Source of the DNA: Paenisporosarcina sp. OV554
GTDB lineage: Bacteria > Bacillota > Bacilli > Bacillales_A > Planococcaceae
DNA length: 64,000 nucleotides
Direction: 5' to 3'
Assembly (NCBI RefSeq): GCF_003058165.1
Contig: NZ_QBUC01000016.1
Coordinates: 1 to 64,000, forward strand
Numbering within the stretch: the first letter of the stretch is position 1; every line of letters begins with the position of its first letter. Positions 36,222-46,337 of this stretch are shown here, piece by piece. The notes under the pieces are model-generated. The model was not told the DNA's origin. It was given only the letters and a program-made list of their open reading frames with translations, and did no database searches. The position numbers and the translations under genes are program-made.

Positions 36222-38222
36222 ATGACGATGATCCGTACTGAAAATACAGAACTGACAAAGATAAAGTTTTTGAGTGATGAAGAATCCGAAACGTTAGATT
36301 ACCTTAAGCGGGAAGAATCTGAACTGGAGGAATCATATATAAAAAATATTCAAGCTGGAAGAAGAGGAATCTCACAACGTCTTTTTCAAGCACTTATTAG
36401 AGAACAAATCATTGAAGACAAGCGAATTACATGGCTGACAGGTAAGAAAAACAGCATTTCTATAAAACTACCTAGTGGAAAAGTGATTCACGCTGACATT
36501 AAAAAGCGGCATTCACTCGGACGATTTGATGTAGCTAGTGATTTATTAGTTCAAGATGAAAAGGTTTCTAAGATTCTCGCACATCCCGTGGAGCTTCTTG
36601 AGTTGTTAAGAAAAGAAGGGTTATTAAAAGAAGCAACAGCAGAACAGTTTCATCGCTTTAAATTGGAAATTCTAAATGGGGCTGCTAACTTCACATTAGC
36701 CTTAACAGGTGCAGACCGAAGAAAAACGGATCTATCTTATACAGCTAATTTATTACATATTCAAACTTCACTTGAGTGGGTCATGTATCAGAAAAAAATC
36801 GATAAAAGGTTCAGTCCTCTTGCTTTTTATGAACAATGGGTTGTTGAAGGCCATCCGCTCCATCCAGGTACCAAAACTAAGTTCGGTGTTGATACGGCAG
36901 ATGTCATCAAGTACTCACCAGAATGGGGAGGTAAACCACAGGTTGCATTTGCAGCTGTTGCGAAAGAGTATTGCCGGACCACATCAATTGATGAACAATC
37001 CGTTACTAGTCTTTTATATCAAGAATATGAGGGACTACAGTCTGCTGTAGAAGAAACTTTACAAAGGATTGGCTTGCAAGCTGATCAGTTTGAAGTAATT
37101 CCCGTTCACCCTTGGCAGTTTGAACATACATTACCTACTTTGTACAAAGAAGAAATCGAGATGAAGAGAATTGTTCCTATTTCAAGTTTCTGTATTCCAA
37201 CACAGGCGTTGGTTTCTTTTCGTTCGCTAGCGCCCATCCAACATCGCGGAAAAGGACGACACCATATTAAAACAGCGGTCAATATTCAAACTACTAGTGC
37301 TGTACGTACCGTTTCTCCTAATTCTGTAGAGAACGGACCCATTCTTTCGAAAATAATGGCCAGCATTCTAGAAAAAGAGAATGCTTTTAAAGGTCGTTTT
37401 GTTGTATTACAAGAACGGGCAGGTGCTTATTACAACCCACTTACATCATCGCTGTCAGAAGAAGATAGCTGGACAGTTAAAGCGAATTTAGGGTCACTTT
37501 TACGGGAGAATCCTGAGAACCATATTAAAGAAGAAAACGAAATACCGATGGCGGCTGCAGCGCTTCTTGCGGAGTCACCCATTAGTGGCAAGCTTATTGC
37601 CGCTGAACTGATTGAGGAGCTAGCTGGCCACTATCAGTTGTCCGATCAGAAAGAGGCAGCGTTATTATTTATCCGAAAATATGCAGAGACATCACTACCA
37701 GGCTTTCTGACGTTAATGGTTCGGTATGGCATTAGTTTAGAAGGGCATATGCAAAATAGTGTGAGTGTTTTTCGAAATGGCGAGCTAGTACGTATTTTAT
37801 TAAGGGACTTCGGAGGTATCAGAATTTTGCCGGAGAGATTAGAGAAGCATGGATATGATGCGAAGTTTTATCCTGGTTCATCGATCGTCACGGATCAAGA
37901 AGGCCAATTGAGAAATATTATTTCGTATTCCGTAATTCAAAATCATTTCGCCGAATTGATTACAAGCCTTGTTCGATCCTTGGAAATAGATGAGGACAGG
38001 CTATGGGAGCAGGTCGCAATCGTTTGTAAAGATGTTTTTGAAGACCTGAAGAAGGATTCTTCCATTACACAACAAGCTGAGGCAGATGAACACGAACTTT
38101 TTCAGCCAACAATACATTTAAAAGCATTGACGACTATGCGTCTGCAGGGGGAAATCATGGCTTACACATTTACCCAAGTCCCGAACCCCCTGATGAAATG
38201 GAATGGGGAGATTCAATCATGA
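36222..38222 (+). CDS. NRPS-independent siderophore (NIS) synthetase, IucA/IucC family, first copy
   Basis: About 666 residues. NIS synthetases activate a carboxylate (usually citrate or 2-oxoglutarate) with ATP and join it to an amine. Visible motifs are GHPLHPGTKTKFG (substrate/ATP region), VIPVHPWQFEH, and LLRDFGGIRI in the C-terminal FhuF-like part. The order matches full-length IucA/IucC proteins. The start is unclear (GTG 36210, ATG 36222 or 36228); ATG 36222 has the best spacing from AAGTGAG. The stop overlaps the next start by ATGA. Type A, B or C specificity cannot be assigned by eye. Confidence 0.92.
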   Translation: MTMIRTENTELTKIKFLSDEESETLDYLKREESELEESYIKNIQAGRRGISQRLFQALIREQIIEDKRITWLTGKKNSISIKLPSGKVIHADIKKRHSLGRFDVASDLLVQDEKVSKILAHPVELLELLRKEGLLKEATAEQFHRFKLEILNGAANFTLALTGADRRKTDLSYTANLLHIQTSLEWVMYQKKIDKRFSPLAFYEQWVVEGHPLHPGTKTKFGVDTADVIKYSPEWGGKPQVAFAAVAKEYCRTTSIDEQSVTSLLYQEYEGLQSAVEETLQRIGLQADQFEVIPVHPWQFEHTLPTLYKEEIEMKRIVPISSFCIPTQALVSFRSLAPIQHRGKGRHHIKTAVNIQTTSAVRTVSPNSVENGPILSKIMASILEKENAFKGRFVVLQERAGAYYNPLTSSLSEEDSWTVKANLGSLLRENPENHIKEENEIPMAAAALLAESPISGKLIAAELIEELAGHYQLSDQKEAALLFIRKYAETSLPGFLTLMVRYGISLEGHMQNSVSVFRNGELVRILLRDFGGIRILPERLEKHGYDAKFYPGSSIVTDQEGQLRNIISYSVIQNHFAELITSLVRSLEIDEDRLWEQVAIVCKDVFEDLKKDSSITQQAEADEHELFQPTIHLKALTTMRLQGEIMAYTFTQVPNPLMKWNGEIQS

Positions 38223-40333
38223 CGACAATTTCAACATTACTTCCCGAAAAAAATACAATCCCAACAGAAGATAAGAATTTCAGCCAGGAGCATTTATTGA
38301 GTGATGAGTTTACCATTCTTCATTTTCTGAAGGATAATTTCCCAGACATGGCTCCTGCTTATGAATTATCAGTTGAAAAAGGTCGCCAAGGAATTTTAAA
38401 CCGCCTGGTAGGATCGATGGTACGTGAAGATATCATGGGGTTAACGTCAGATTCATATGATTTGTTCGTGATGGACACGTCTTATGCAATAAACGTTCCA
38501 GTCATTAATGATTTTTGGAAAAATGTAATGAAGGAACTACACACATACGGCTTGAAAAATGGTGACACATACAAACTATATCCACTTTGCGAAAAGAATT
38601 GTCTGTTGATTCCGGTAGGTCCAACCTATGCGTTCAACCGGACAGAAGTGGATGGACAGATTTTACAAGTTTCTACCCTCGGAATTACACCAATTGATAA
38701 CGCGGTGGAACTGCTTTATTTGATGCAGGTGAAAGAACAATCTCACAAGGAAAAAGGGCAAAGATCATGGGTGAAACTGGCGGGAGAATTAACGAATGGT
38801 AGTGCGAACCTGTCACTTTCCTATACTTTCTGGGAGTTGAAGAAAAAAGACCTTCAGCAAAAAGCAGATGAACATGAAATCACCAATACAATCGATTGGG
38901 TGTTATTCAGAAAGAAACAAGATCCTGGATTTGATTCGAGCCTGTTTTTTGAACAACTGAGTATTGAAGGACATAACCTTCACCCAGGCGCCAAGACGAA
39001 AGTGGGCATGGATCCAGAAGATGTGTTTCGTTATTCCCCTGAATTTGATGGAGCAGCGGATTTACAATTTGTCGGGATTCGAAAAGATTACGCTGAATGG
39101 AAACAGGAAGAGGAGAAGGAACAGAATGCAAATGCTTTTCTTTTTAACGAGTATCCAGAGTTGCCAATAACAATCGAAAAACAATTTGCAGCATGCCAAC
39201 TTGAAGTAAATGATTATGTGTTTGTCCCTGTGCATCCTTGGCAAATGGAACATGCGATACCTGACATTTATGAAACTGAAATTCTACAACAAATCGTCAT
39301 ACCTATACATGGTCTAAAAATTCCAAGTGGGGCAACGTCTTCTTTTAGAACTTTAGTACCTTTGAAGGCAGGGGCCAAACACTCGATAAAAGTAGCGGTC
39401 AACAGCCAGATGACATCTACTGTCCGTTCCATATCGGCTAATACAACCAATAATGCTGCGGTAATCACACGCCTTATCCGTTTAGTCATGAAGCGGGAAC
39501 AACAGCTTGCTAAGAACTTTATCCCAGTATGTGAATGCGCTGGTTATAATTTTAAACTGAACAAAACAGAAGATCTTTCAGATAATCAAAAATTAAAAAA
39601 CAGGAATTTATCTGCAGTGTTACGGGAGAATGTCGAAACATTTGTAAACGTGGACGAAGTGGCAATCGTTGGCAGCTCCCTTTTTGGTCAATCACCGATC
39701 ACGGAAAAAACAATTCTTGTTGAGTTAATTGAGAAGTATGCAGAAGAACGTAAGGAACCTTCCCTCCGCAAGGCAGCATTTCAATTCGTTTCCGAATATG
39801 CATCAATTGCACTGCCAGGCTTTTTGAGACTCATGGTAAAGTATGGGATAGGTCTAGAAGGACATTTGCAAAACAGCGTGATGGTGTTCAAAAATGGTCG
39901 CCCTGTTCGAATGCTGTTCAGAGACTGGGGAGGTAGCAGAATCTTTCAAAACAGGCTCGAACAAGCAGGATTACAAACCGAATTTTATCCGAATTCAGCA
40001 ACTGCAACAAATTGTTTAAAAGAAATGCATAACAAAGTTTTTTATACGGTATTGCAAAATCATTGTGGAGAATTGCTATTGCAGGTGTGCCAACAATTCG
40101 GACTGCTAGAAGAAGAGTTGTGGCAGGAAATTCATGTGATTTGTGAAACGGTTTTTGATCAGCTTGAAACCACAACATATGCTGGAAATGCCCGTATAGA
40201 CAGAGCGGCTTTTTATCAGGAAAAAGTAGATTATAAAGCACTGACAAAAATGCGGTTGGAACCGGAAGGAAAGGATTATTCGTATACAAGTGTACCTAAT
40301 CCTCTTTTTGAATGTCACCGGAAGGAAGTATAA
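38219..40333 (+). CDS. NIS siderophore synthetase, IucA/IucC family, second copy
   Basis: About 704 residues, paralogous to the previous gene. It has GHNLHPGAKTKVG, FVPVHPWQMEH and MLFRDWGGSRI in the same order. The ATG at 38219 overlaps the previous stop (ATGA) and has GGGGAG nine bases upstream. Two different NIS enzymes in series usually build a citrate-based siderophore with two amine arms, as for staphyloferrin A. Which amine is used here is unknown. Confidence 0.92.
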   Translation: MTTISTLLPEKNTIPTEDKNFSQEHLLSDEFTILHFLKDNFPDMAPAYELSVEKGRQGILNRLVGSMVREDIMGLTSDSYDLFVMDTSYAINVPVINDFWKNVMKELHTYGLKNGDTYKLYPLCEKNCLLIPVGPTYAFNRTEVDGQILQVSTLGITPIDNAVELLYLMQVKEQSHKEKGQRSWVKLAGELTNGSANLSLSYTFWELKKKDLQQKADEHEITNTIDWVLFRKKQDPGFDSSLFFEQLSIEGHNLHPGAKTKVGMDPEDVFRYSPEFDGAADLQFVGIRKDYAEWKQEEEKEQNANAFLFNEYPELPITIEKQFAACQLEVNDYVFVPVHPWQMEHAIPDIYETEILQQIVIPIHGLKIPSGATSSFRTLVPLKAGAKHSIKVAVNSQMTSTVRSISANTTNNAAVITRLIRLVMKREQQLAKNFIPVCECAGYNFKLNKTEDLSDNQKLKNRNLSAVLRENVETFVNVDEVAIVGSSLFGQSPITEKTILVELIEKYAEERKEPSLRKAAFQFVSEYASIALPGFLRLMVKYGIGLEGHLQNSVMVFKNGRPVRMLFRDWGGSRIFQNRLEQAGLQTEFYPNSATATNCLKEMHNKVFYTVLQNHCGELLLQVCQQFGLLEEELWQEIHVICETVFDQLETTTYAGNARIDRAAFYQEKVDYKALTKMRLEPEGKDYSYTSVPNPLFECHRKEV

Positions 40334-40339
40334 CTTTAC

Positions 40340-41566
40340 ATGGCAAATGTAGTGATTCAATCTCAGCAAACGTCACGTTTTGCCCTTCACTCAAGAGTAT
40401 TTCAGATTTTTATGACGGGCAGCTTGGTAACGCGGGTAGGGGATTGGATGGATTTAGTCGCCTTGAACTGGGCGGTGCTTCAGTTAACAAATTCTCCACT
40501 GATGTTAGGGGTAGTGAATGCTTGTCGCTTACTGCCTACTTTTTTACTTAGCGTACCAGCAGGGCTATTGGCTGATCGCTATGATCGACGAAAACTATTA
40601 ATCTACATTCAACTAGCAATGATGTTCTTGACGTTTTTCCTAGGTTATCTGGTGGATTCAGGACCCGCATTATTTTGGGTGTTTATCCTGATTGTCACGC
40701 TACGGTCGATGCTTGCAGCGATGGATTCGCCCATCCGCAATGCTTTATTGCCAAACCTTGTGCCGCCAAACGCTATGTCTAGTGCAATCGCGATAAATAC
40801 GCTGGTCATCAATCTTTCTCGTATTATTGGACCGGCGATTGCTGGAATGTTGCTGGCCGTTACGGATATTGCCAATTTATTTTATATCAATGCGTGGGGG
40901 ACATTAGGCGTACTAGTGTCCTTGCTCATGATTCGTTCTCATGCTGTCCCGAAATTTAATAAGAAAAATAGAGAAAAAACAACGTTCAGAGAGGCATCAG
41001 ATTATGTGAAAAGTCAGCCTTCCGTTCAATCATTGCTCATGTTGGCTATTGTACCCATGGTATTTGGCTTTCCTTACACAACGATGATGCCGCTTTTTGC
41101 TCGGGACCTATTAAATCTTGGGCCAGAAGGGTTTGGACTGCTTCTGTCTATTTCATCAATCGGTGCTTTGGTAGGGGCAACCTGGCTGTCAATCGGCAAA
41201 GAAATTAAAGGTGCAGGTAAGTGGTTAATCTGTTCCATTATGGGATTTGGTTTATCTTTGCTATTATTTATCGCTGCTCAAAACTTCTTACAAGCAGGGA
41301 TCGCTATGTTTCTGGTAGGTTTAACAAGCCAAACGTACCGGACGATGAGCCGTATAACGCTTCAAGTGCATGTTCCCGACCAACTGCGCGGTAGGGTATT
41401 GAGCATTGCGTTAATGGATAGAGGATTTATTCCATTAGGAGCCATCTTTTTAGGTGCTATTGCAACATGGGCTGGCACCACTTGGGCAGGTGTTGTGATG
41501 GGGGTTGGCTGTATTGCGATCACATCAATTGTATTAACGATAAGACGTCAAATATGGAATTTGTAA
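40340..41566 (+). CDS. MFS exporter, probably for the siderophore
   Basis: 408 residues with about 12 membrane segments. The MFS loop motif after helix 2 is seen as GLLADRYDRRKLL, and the fold resembles EntS/SfaA/SbnD-type exporters (MFS_3 group). It begins six bases after the second synthetase with AAGGAAG before the ATG. Export of the finished siderophore is inferred from operon position. Confidence 0.88.
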   Translation: MANVVIQSQQTSRFALHSRVFQIFMTGSLVTRVGDWMDLVALNWAVLQLTNSPLMLGVVNACRLLPTFLLSVPAGLLADRYDRRKLLIYIQLAMMFLTFFLGYLVDSGPALFWVFILIVTLRSMLAAMDSPIRNALLPNLVPPNAMSSAIAINTLVINLSRIIGPAIAGMLLAVTDIANLFYINAWGTLGVLVSLLMIRSHAVPKFNKKNREKTTFREASDYVKSQPSVQSLLMLAIVPMVFGFPYTTMMPLFARDLLNLGPEGFGLLLSISSIGALVGATWLSIGKEIKGAGKWLICSIMGFGLSLLLFIAAQNFLQAGIAMFLVGLTSQTYRTMSRITLQVHVPDQLRGRVLSIALMDRGFIPLGAIFLGAIATWAGTTWAGVVMGVGCIAITSIVLTIRRQIWNL

Positions 41567-41581
41567 GGAGTGTACAATTAA

Positions 41582-42787
41582 ATGATGGAGAATACCGTGA
41601 AAACGCTAAGGATGGAACAAGAAAAACCGTTCTGTGCTTATTTATATGACTTACCAAAGCTCCGCAACCATGTTAATCAGCTAATCACATCACTCCCTTC
41701 AGTAAGTCGCTTATTTTATGCGATAAAAGCGAACTCAGATGAGACACTTCTTAGAGCCTTAGCGCCCATCGTTCATGGATTTGAAGTGGCTTCTCTAGGG
41801 GAAATAGAAAAAGTCCGGGCTATAGACAAACACATTCCGATACTTTTCGGCGGGCCTGGGAAAACACAGGAAGAAATTGAAGGAGCCATTACTCACAAAG
41901 TGACGCTTCTAAATGTGGAGAGCCTACATGAGTTACAGCTCGTTAATTACGTCGCCAGTCAAAAAGGGATCAATGTGGATATTTTGCTGCGTGTCAATTT
42001 ACGCAGTTCAGTACCAAATGCGCGATTGAAAATGGCAGGTGTACCTACACAATTTGGGATTGATGAAATACACATACCAAATGCGATTGAGTCGGCTAAA
42101 AGTTTATCAAATATTACCCTCTGCGGTTTTCATTTTCATGCGATGTCTAACAATATTGATGCCAAAGCTCATGCTGAATTTGTGGACCGTTGTTTTGACT
42201 TATCAAAAATGTGGGGAGAAACCTTTGAATTAGATATTTCCTACTTAAATGTAGGTGGGGGCATCGGCATCAATTATCTGGATCTAGAAAATCAGTTTGA
42301 CTGGATGGACTTTATGGAGCGTTTAAACACAGTACTGGCCAAGCACAAAGACGCCAATTGGAAAGTGCTGTTTGAATGCGGTCGTTACATCACGTCTTCG
42401 TGCGGCTACTATGCAGCGGAAGTATTAGATATTAAGCAAAATCATGGCGAATACTTTTGCGTCGTACGTGGGGGAAGCCATCACCTCAGACTTCCCGCAG
42501 CCTGGAAACAAAGTCATCCTTTTACCATCATACCAATAGAAAAATGGCCATACCCCTTTAAACGACCCGAAATAAAGGAAGCGGTCGTAACAGTGGCAGG
42601 AGAGTTATGTACGCCAAATGACATATTGGCTAGAGATATCGACGTCCCACGTCTAAGTGCGGGAGACATCCTGCTTTTTAGCTATGTAGGAGCTTACGGA
42701 TGGGCTATTTCTCATCATGACTTTCTCAGTCATCCACATCCGGATCATTATTATATAGAAGCGATGACGCGAAAATGGATAACGTAG
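41582..42787 (+). CDS. PLP-dependent decarboxylase, fold type III (DAP/ornithine decarboxylase-like)
   Basis: 401 residues. The PLP lysine is K49 in FYAIKANSDE; the glycine loop is LNVGGGIGINY; the second-domain motif GELCTPND supplies the active-site cysteine and aspartate; GAYG near the C-terminus completes the alanine-racemase-fold decarboxylase pattern. In siderophore loci such enzymes (for example SbnH) make the diamine building block or decarboxylate a citryl intermediate. AAGGAG precedes the ATG. It is the last gene of the operon. A racemase role is less likely because of the ELCTPND motif. Confidence 0.88.
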   Translation: MMENTVKTLRMEQEKPFCAYLYDLPKLRNHVNQLITSLPSVSRLFYAIKANSDETLLRALAPIVHGFEVASLGEIEKVRAIDKHIPILFGGPGKTQEEIEGAITHKVTLLNVESLHELQLVNYVASQKGINVDILLRVNLRSSVPNARLKMAGVPTQFGIDEIHIPNAIESAKSLSNITLCGFHFHAMSNNIDAKAHAEFVDRCFDLSKMWGETFELDISYLNVGGGIGINYLDLENQFDWMDFMERLNTVLAKHKDANWKVLFECGRYITSSCGYYAAEVLDIKQNHGEYFCVVRGGSHHLRLPAAWKQSHPFTIIPIEKWPYPFKRPEIKEAVVTVAGELCTPNDILARDIDVPRLSAGDILLFSYVGAYGWAISHHDFLSHPHPDHYYIEAMTRKWIT

Positions 42788-43045
42788 AAATAAACCGGGC
42801 TTTTGAAAATCAATATGTATAAATAACAAATGCTTTCCAACTGATGAAATATCAGCTAGAGGGTATTTTTTGTATTCATCTTTGACAGTAGCTGCGACAA
42901 GAGGTAAACATGTGTTTTAAAAATGGGCGAGGTTCTTGATAACGGTTTCTTGGAATATTCTTAATACGACAAGATAAAAAGCCAACCGATATAAAAAGGG
43001 GCATTGCAAGACGTTTACATTACCTAATAGAAAGGGAGTGGAGCG

Positions 43046-43312
43046 ATGGAATGGTCGTACTGGAAAGTGATCTTGAAATATGGCCATGTCGGACAACGAA
43101 AAGAAGTCAGTGTAGCACGCTATTTAACAATGCCAAACCAAAGTATGCTACTCGATGTCATGGTAGAAGCCCAACACATGCCAGGAGTAAAAGCGAGAGG
43201 CATACTGTCCGCAAGACGCATTACACTAGATGAATACCTAATTGGTCATCGAGAAGAAGCTGAGAACTTGTATTTGCAGAAACTGAAGGCATTTCATAAA
43301 ATAACTAGCTGA
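43046..43312 (+). CDS. Small protein of unknown function
   Basis: 88 residues, basic and mostly soluble (YWKVILKYGHVGQRKEVSVA, EAQHMPGVKARGILSARRIT). AAAGGGAG lies before the ATG at a good distance, which supports a real gene. A few hundred bases after the siderophore operon; not obviously part of it. I do not recognise the family. Confidence 0.6.
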   Translation: MEWSYWKVILKYGHVGQRKEVSVARYLTMPNQSMLLDVMVEAQHMPGVKARGILSARRITLDEYLIGHREEAENLYLQKLKAFHKITS

Positions 43313-43319
43313 GGAAATC

Positions 43320-44144
43320 AGCAAACGAATTAAAGTAACTAAAAAACGAAAAAAATAAACCCTATTTATAATCACCTAATGGGGAAGGGTTTCCGGGTCG
43401 CTTTGGACTGCCACTGCTGCACCATAACCTAGAGAATGAGAGAGACGAGCGAAAAATTACGCTCGTCTCTCTTTCTTATGAGCAATCCTTCGGCAGGTGT
43501 CCTCTTCAACCCGCACACTACTAGTGTATAGGTTTTGGTTAACTAAACAAAAGACACCTTCTCTACAAATAGAAAGCGGGGGAAGATGCAATTTCGGCCG
43601 CTGTTTGCGTTGAAAAAAATTGAAATAGCTTCCTAAATGTAATGTAATTACTTAAGATTATTAATAATAGCATATGTTGATGTTGGTAGAGGATGCACTC
43701 AACATCTCCATATCATCGGCTAGATGGTTAGTAATCCACCGGTCTCAGTCATCCTCAACCTCTATCAAGTAGTACCCTTTATCAAACCCACCATGTTTTT
43801 CCAACTTAGCTAGTCTCACTGCTTGAAGTATGAAGAGATGAATTATCGTAAGTACCTAAACCCTCACCGTATTCACGGTGAGGAAGTTGATATCGATGAC
43901 ACAACCAACACAATTAACAGTAAGAATAATTTTTCATACAAAGCCTAAATGATTCTAATTTATCTTTTTAAAAAATTTAGTCATTGAAGGATGCAACTGG
44001 CAACGCACATTACTGGAACTAGATAAAAACGAAGAAGTGAAATTCGTCGTGTAGCATTAGCAAAGTCAGAGGAAAGTATCCTCGAAATGGCGAAACAGGC
44101 TAGATTGGCTTAAACTTAAAACTAAAAAATAGGACGTGATACAG
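43320..44144. other. Long intergenic region with gene remnants
   Basis: About 820 bases with no intact gene. It contains the terminator at 43439-43478, a small perfect hairpin (CCTCACCGT with ACGGTGAGG, 43862-43883) and, just before the YqeY gene, a short open stretch (EIRRVALAKSEESILEMAKQ) that looks like the tail of a lost gene. Confidence 0.5.
43439..43478 (+). terminator. Strong Rho-independent terminator
   Basis: AGAGAGACGAGCG pairs perfectly with CGCTCGTCTCTCT around AAAAATTA, followed by TTCTT. It lies about 125 bases past the 88-aa gene. Confidence 0.85.
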
Positions 44145-44573
44145 ATGTTAAAAGAAAAACTAAAAGCTGAATTCAAGTCTGCCATGCGAAATAAAGAAGT
44201 CTTGAAAAAAGGAATTTTGACCATGATAATTTCCAACATTACTACCGCTGAAAAGGAAAAAGGAACGGAATTGACGGAAATTGAAGTGTTGGCTATCGTT
44301 CAAAGAGAACTCAAGCAGACAAAACAAGCTTTGGTGGAAGCTGAAAAAGCTGAACGCCAGGACAATATCGACTATGGAAAAGAAAAAATCGCCATCATCG
44401 AAAGCTACTTGCCACAAATGATGACTGCTGATGAAATTCGTGCGTTGCTTGTTGAGAATGGTATTGGTTCTGGTACGAACATGGGTGAAGCCATGAAGGT
44501 TATCAAACCACTTGTAGCTGGTAAAGCAGACAATGCGTTGGTTTCAAAAACGGTCAAAGAAGTTATCGCTTAA
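44145..44573 (+). CDS. yqeY: GatB/YqeY domain protein
   Basis: 142 residues. KLKAEFKSAMRNKEVLKKGI followed by TMIISNITTAEKEKGTEL, and the C-terminal IGSGTNMGEAMKVIKPLVAG, are the YqeY pattern, related to the helical tail domain of the GatB amidotransferase subunit. The role is thought to be linked to tRNA or amide transfer but is unproven. AGGA ten bases before the ATG at 44145 fixes the start. It stands alone here, without the rpsU gene that usually precedes it in Bacillus. Confidence 0.88.
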   Translation: MLKEKLKAEFKSAMRNKEVLKKGILTMIISNITTAEKEKGTELTEIEVLAIVQRELKQTKQALVEAEKAERQDNIDYGKEKIAIIESYLPQMMTADEIRALLVENGIGSGTNMGEAMKVIKPLVAGKADNALVSKTVKEVIA

Positions 44574-44636
44574 TCAAAAACAAAATGGAAAAATGAAGTG
44601 TGATGAAGGACGGGCGAGCTAACTTCCGAGTCGGGG

Positions 44637-44720
44637 TGTTATGTCAACTTGTTGTGCATACGTGTTACAAGTCAGTTCAGCTTTCGAATCGAGGGATTAC
44701 GGATTGAGCTCTTATAGAAT
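44637..44720. repeat. Dispersed repeat, copy A (partner at 60167-60252)
   Basis: It shares with copy B the block TGTTATGTCAAC at one end and TTACGGATT near the other, with partial similarity between (GTGCATACG, ATCGA). Each copy lies upstream of a small membrane-protein gene. Origin unknown. Confidence 0.4.
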
Positions 44721-44762
44721 GGAATATAATGTTAAAGTATTAAGAAGGGGTGGATGTTAGTG

Positions 44763-45034
44763 ATGCTTGTGGGACCTTTCCTGATGGCTCTTATACCAGG
44801 GATTATTATTTTGATGCTTACATGGGGGTTCAGTAAAAAAGGCTTTTCCTTATTTGAAGGATGTTGCCTGGAATCCTAGCAATTATAGCTGCTGCCATTC
44901 TCTTCTATATTGGTTTTGTTAACATTAGAGGATTTGAAGGCGCAGGTTATGGTATTCTTAGTTTCTTTTTAATTATTTTTGCAATTATATCTTTTGTTGT
45001 TGGAAAAAAAGATACAACTGTTGGACTACGGTAA
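44763..45034 (+). pseudogene. YesK-like small membrane protein gene with frameshift
   Basis: The frame from ATG 44763 (MLVGPFLMALIPGIIILMLT) stops after about 38 codons. The next frame continues with MLPGILAIIAAAILFYIGF and LSFFLIIFAIISFVVGKKD to a stop at 45034. Together they give a three-helix protein matching the YesK family in order and size. One indel near 44862-44868 breaks it. The start has GGGGTGG nearby. Confidence 0.65.
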
Positions 45035-45169
45035 GAGGAATTAATCAACGGTGCGATCTATAACGAGGGATTGCTAAGTTTTTCTTCAACTAATGGTTAT
45101 CTAATTAAGTAGTCGAATATTCCCTCATCCGGGGGTATAGTCCATAGGAATAAATAAGGAGGAATAAAA

Positions 45170-45346
45170 ATGCTCCTCAAAAAAGTATTCATGCGAGGGT
45201 ACATTATTTATGTTATTGCTTTAATTATTGGTTGGTTGGTTGTTGAACCAAAAGATATCTTTCTTCCAGTCATCACACTAACTTTGATTTTTGGGGTTTT
45301 TAATATATACATATTTTTAAAAACCCCAAATGTAAAAAAACAATAA
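45170..45346 (+). CDS. Small two-helix membrane protein
   Basis: 58 residues with two hydrophobic segments (GYIIYVIALIIGWLVV and FLPVITLTLIFGVFNIYIFL) and a basic tail. AAGGAGGA lies before the ATG at good spacing. Just downstream of the broken yesK-like gene; family unknown. Confidence 0.7.
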   Translation: MLLKKVFMRGYIIYVIALIIGWLVVEPKDIFLPVITLTLIFGVFNIYIFLKTPNVKKQ

Positions 45347-45499
45347 AAAAGATATTCTTTTATTTTCACCATTAAACTTTGTCGTTTGTAAGATTATTAT
45401 ATGGATCCGACCATAACTTGAGTATTGAGATAACGGGTTTAGTTGAACAATTAGCTGCCTTTACTGAAGTGACCCCATAAAGTTAGACAGTATATTTCG

Positions 45500-46261
45500 T
45501 TAGGCTGCTTTTTCGGCATGTTCTCGGTATTTTACCGGGCTCATGCCTTTTAATTTGGACTTAATCCGTTTGTGGTTGTAGTAAGTAATATAGATTTCTA
45601 GTTTCTTCTTAAACTCTTCAATGCTTTCAAACTTCTTCAAGTATAAAAACTCCGATTTAAATATGCCGAAAAAGTTTTCTATCACCGCGTTGTCATAACA
45701 GTTTCCTTTACGAGACATGCTTTGTGTTATGTTCTTTTTTTTGAGGGCATGACAGTAAGGTTTCATTTGATAGTGCCAACCTTGATCAGAATGCAACAAG
45801 AGTTTATCCCCATCTGATAAACGTTCAAACGCTTGGGTTAACATCGTTGAGACAAGTGAATAGGTAGGTCTCGATCCTAGGGTATACGTAATGATTTCTC
45901 TATTGTATAAATCTAATACAGGCGATAAATACAATTTCTCACCGAACAATTTAAATTCAGTAATGTCTGTAACCCACTTTTCATTAGGCTTCTCAGCAGT
46001 AAAATTACGGTCCAAAATGTTTGGGGAAATTGTCCCTACCTTCCCTTTATAAGATCGATATTTCTTTATACGAATCAATGATTTTAACCCTAATTCACTC
46101 ATGATACGTTGTACTTTTTTGTGATTCACTTTAAATCCACGATTGGCTAGTTCATCTCGAATACGACGGTAACCATATCGACCTTCATGCTCATCATAAA
46201 TAGAATGAATCAAAGTGTGTAAACTCGTATCCACAAGAGGGTTTATTAATTTTTTTCCCAA
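45500..46261 (-). pseudogene. IS3-family transposase OrfB (DDE integrase core), N-terminal part out of frame
   Basis: 253 residues of rve-type integrase with YGYRRIRDELANRG, then W-V-T-D-I-T-E (first Asp), LLHSDQGWHY (second Asp) and NAVIENFFGIFKSE (Glu), so the DDE core is complete. The preceding OrfB segment (ISGIKRSTYYYW) is in another frame: the junction is a run of seven A on the minus strand (plus 46250-46256), where eight would restore continuity. The copy is therefore probably inactive unless this run slips. Confidence 0.75.
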
Positions 46262-46337
46262 TAATAATAGGTGCTTCGCTTAATTCCTGAGATTTGTAGC
46301 AGAATGGCTAATTCATGTTTTTTCCTTAGTTCAAGAA

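Noticed and set aside
39918-40369. Two overlapping minus-strand frames opposite the second NIS synthetase
   Set aside because: Shadows of a conserved gene; no ribosome sites.
43660-43770. Loose inverted similarity GGTAGAGGATG versus CATCCTCAACCTC
   Set aside because: Imperfect, long loop, no link to a gene or terminator.
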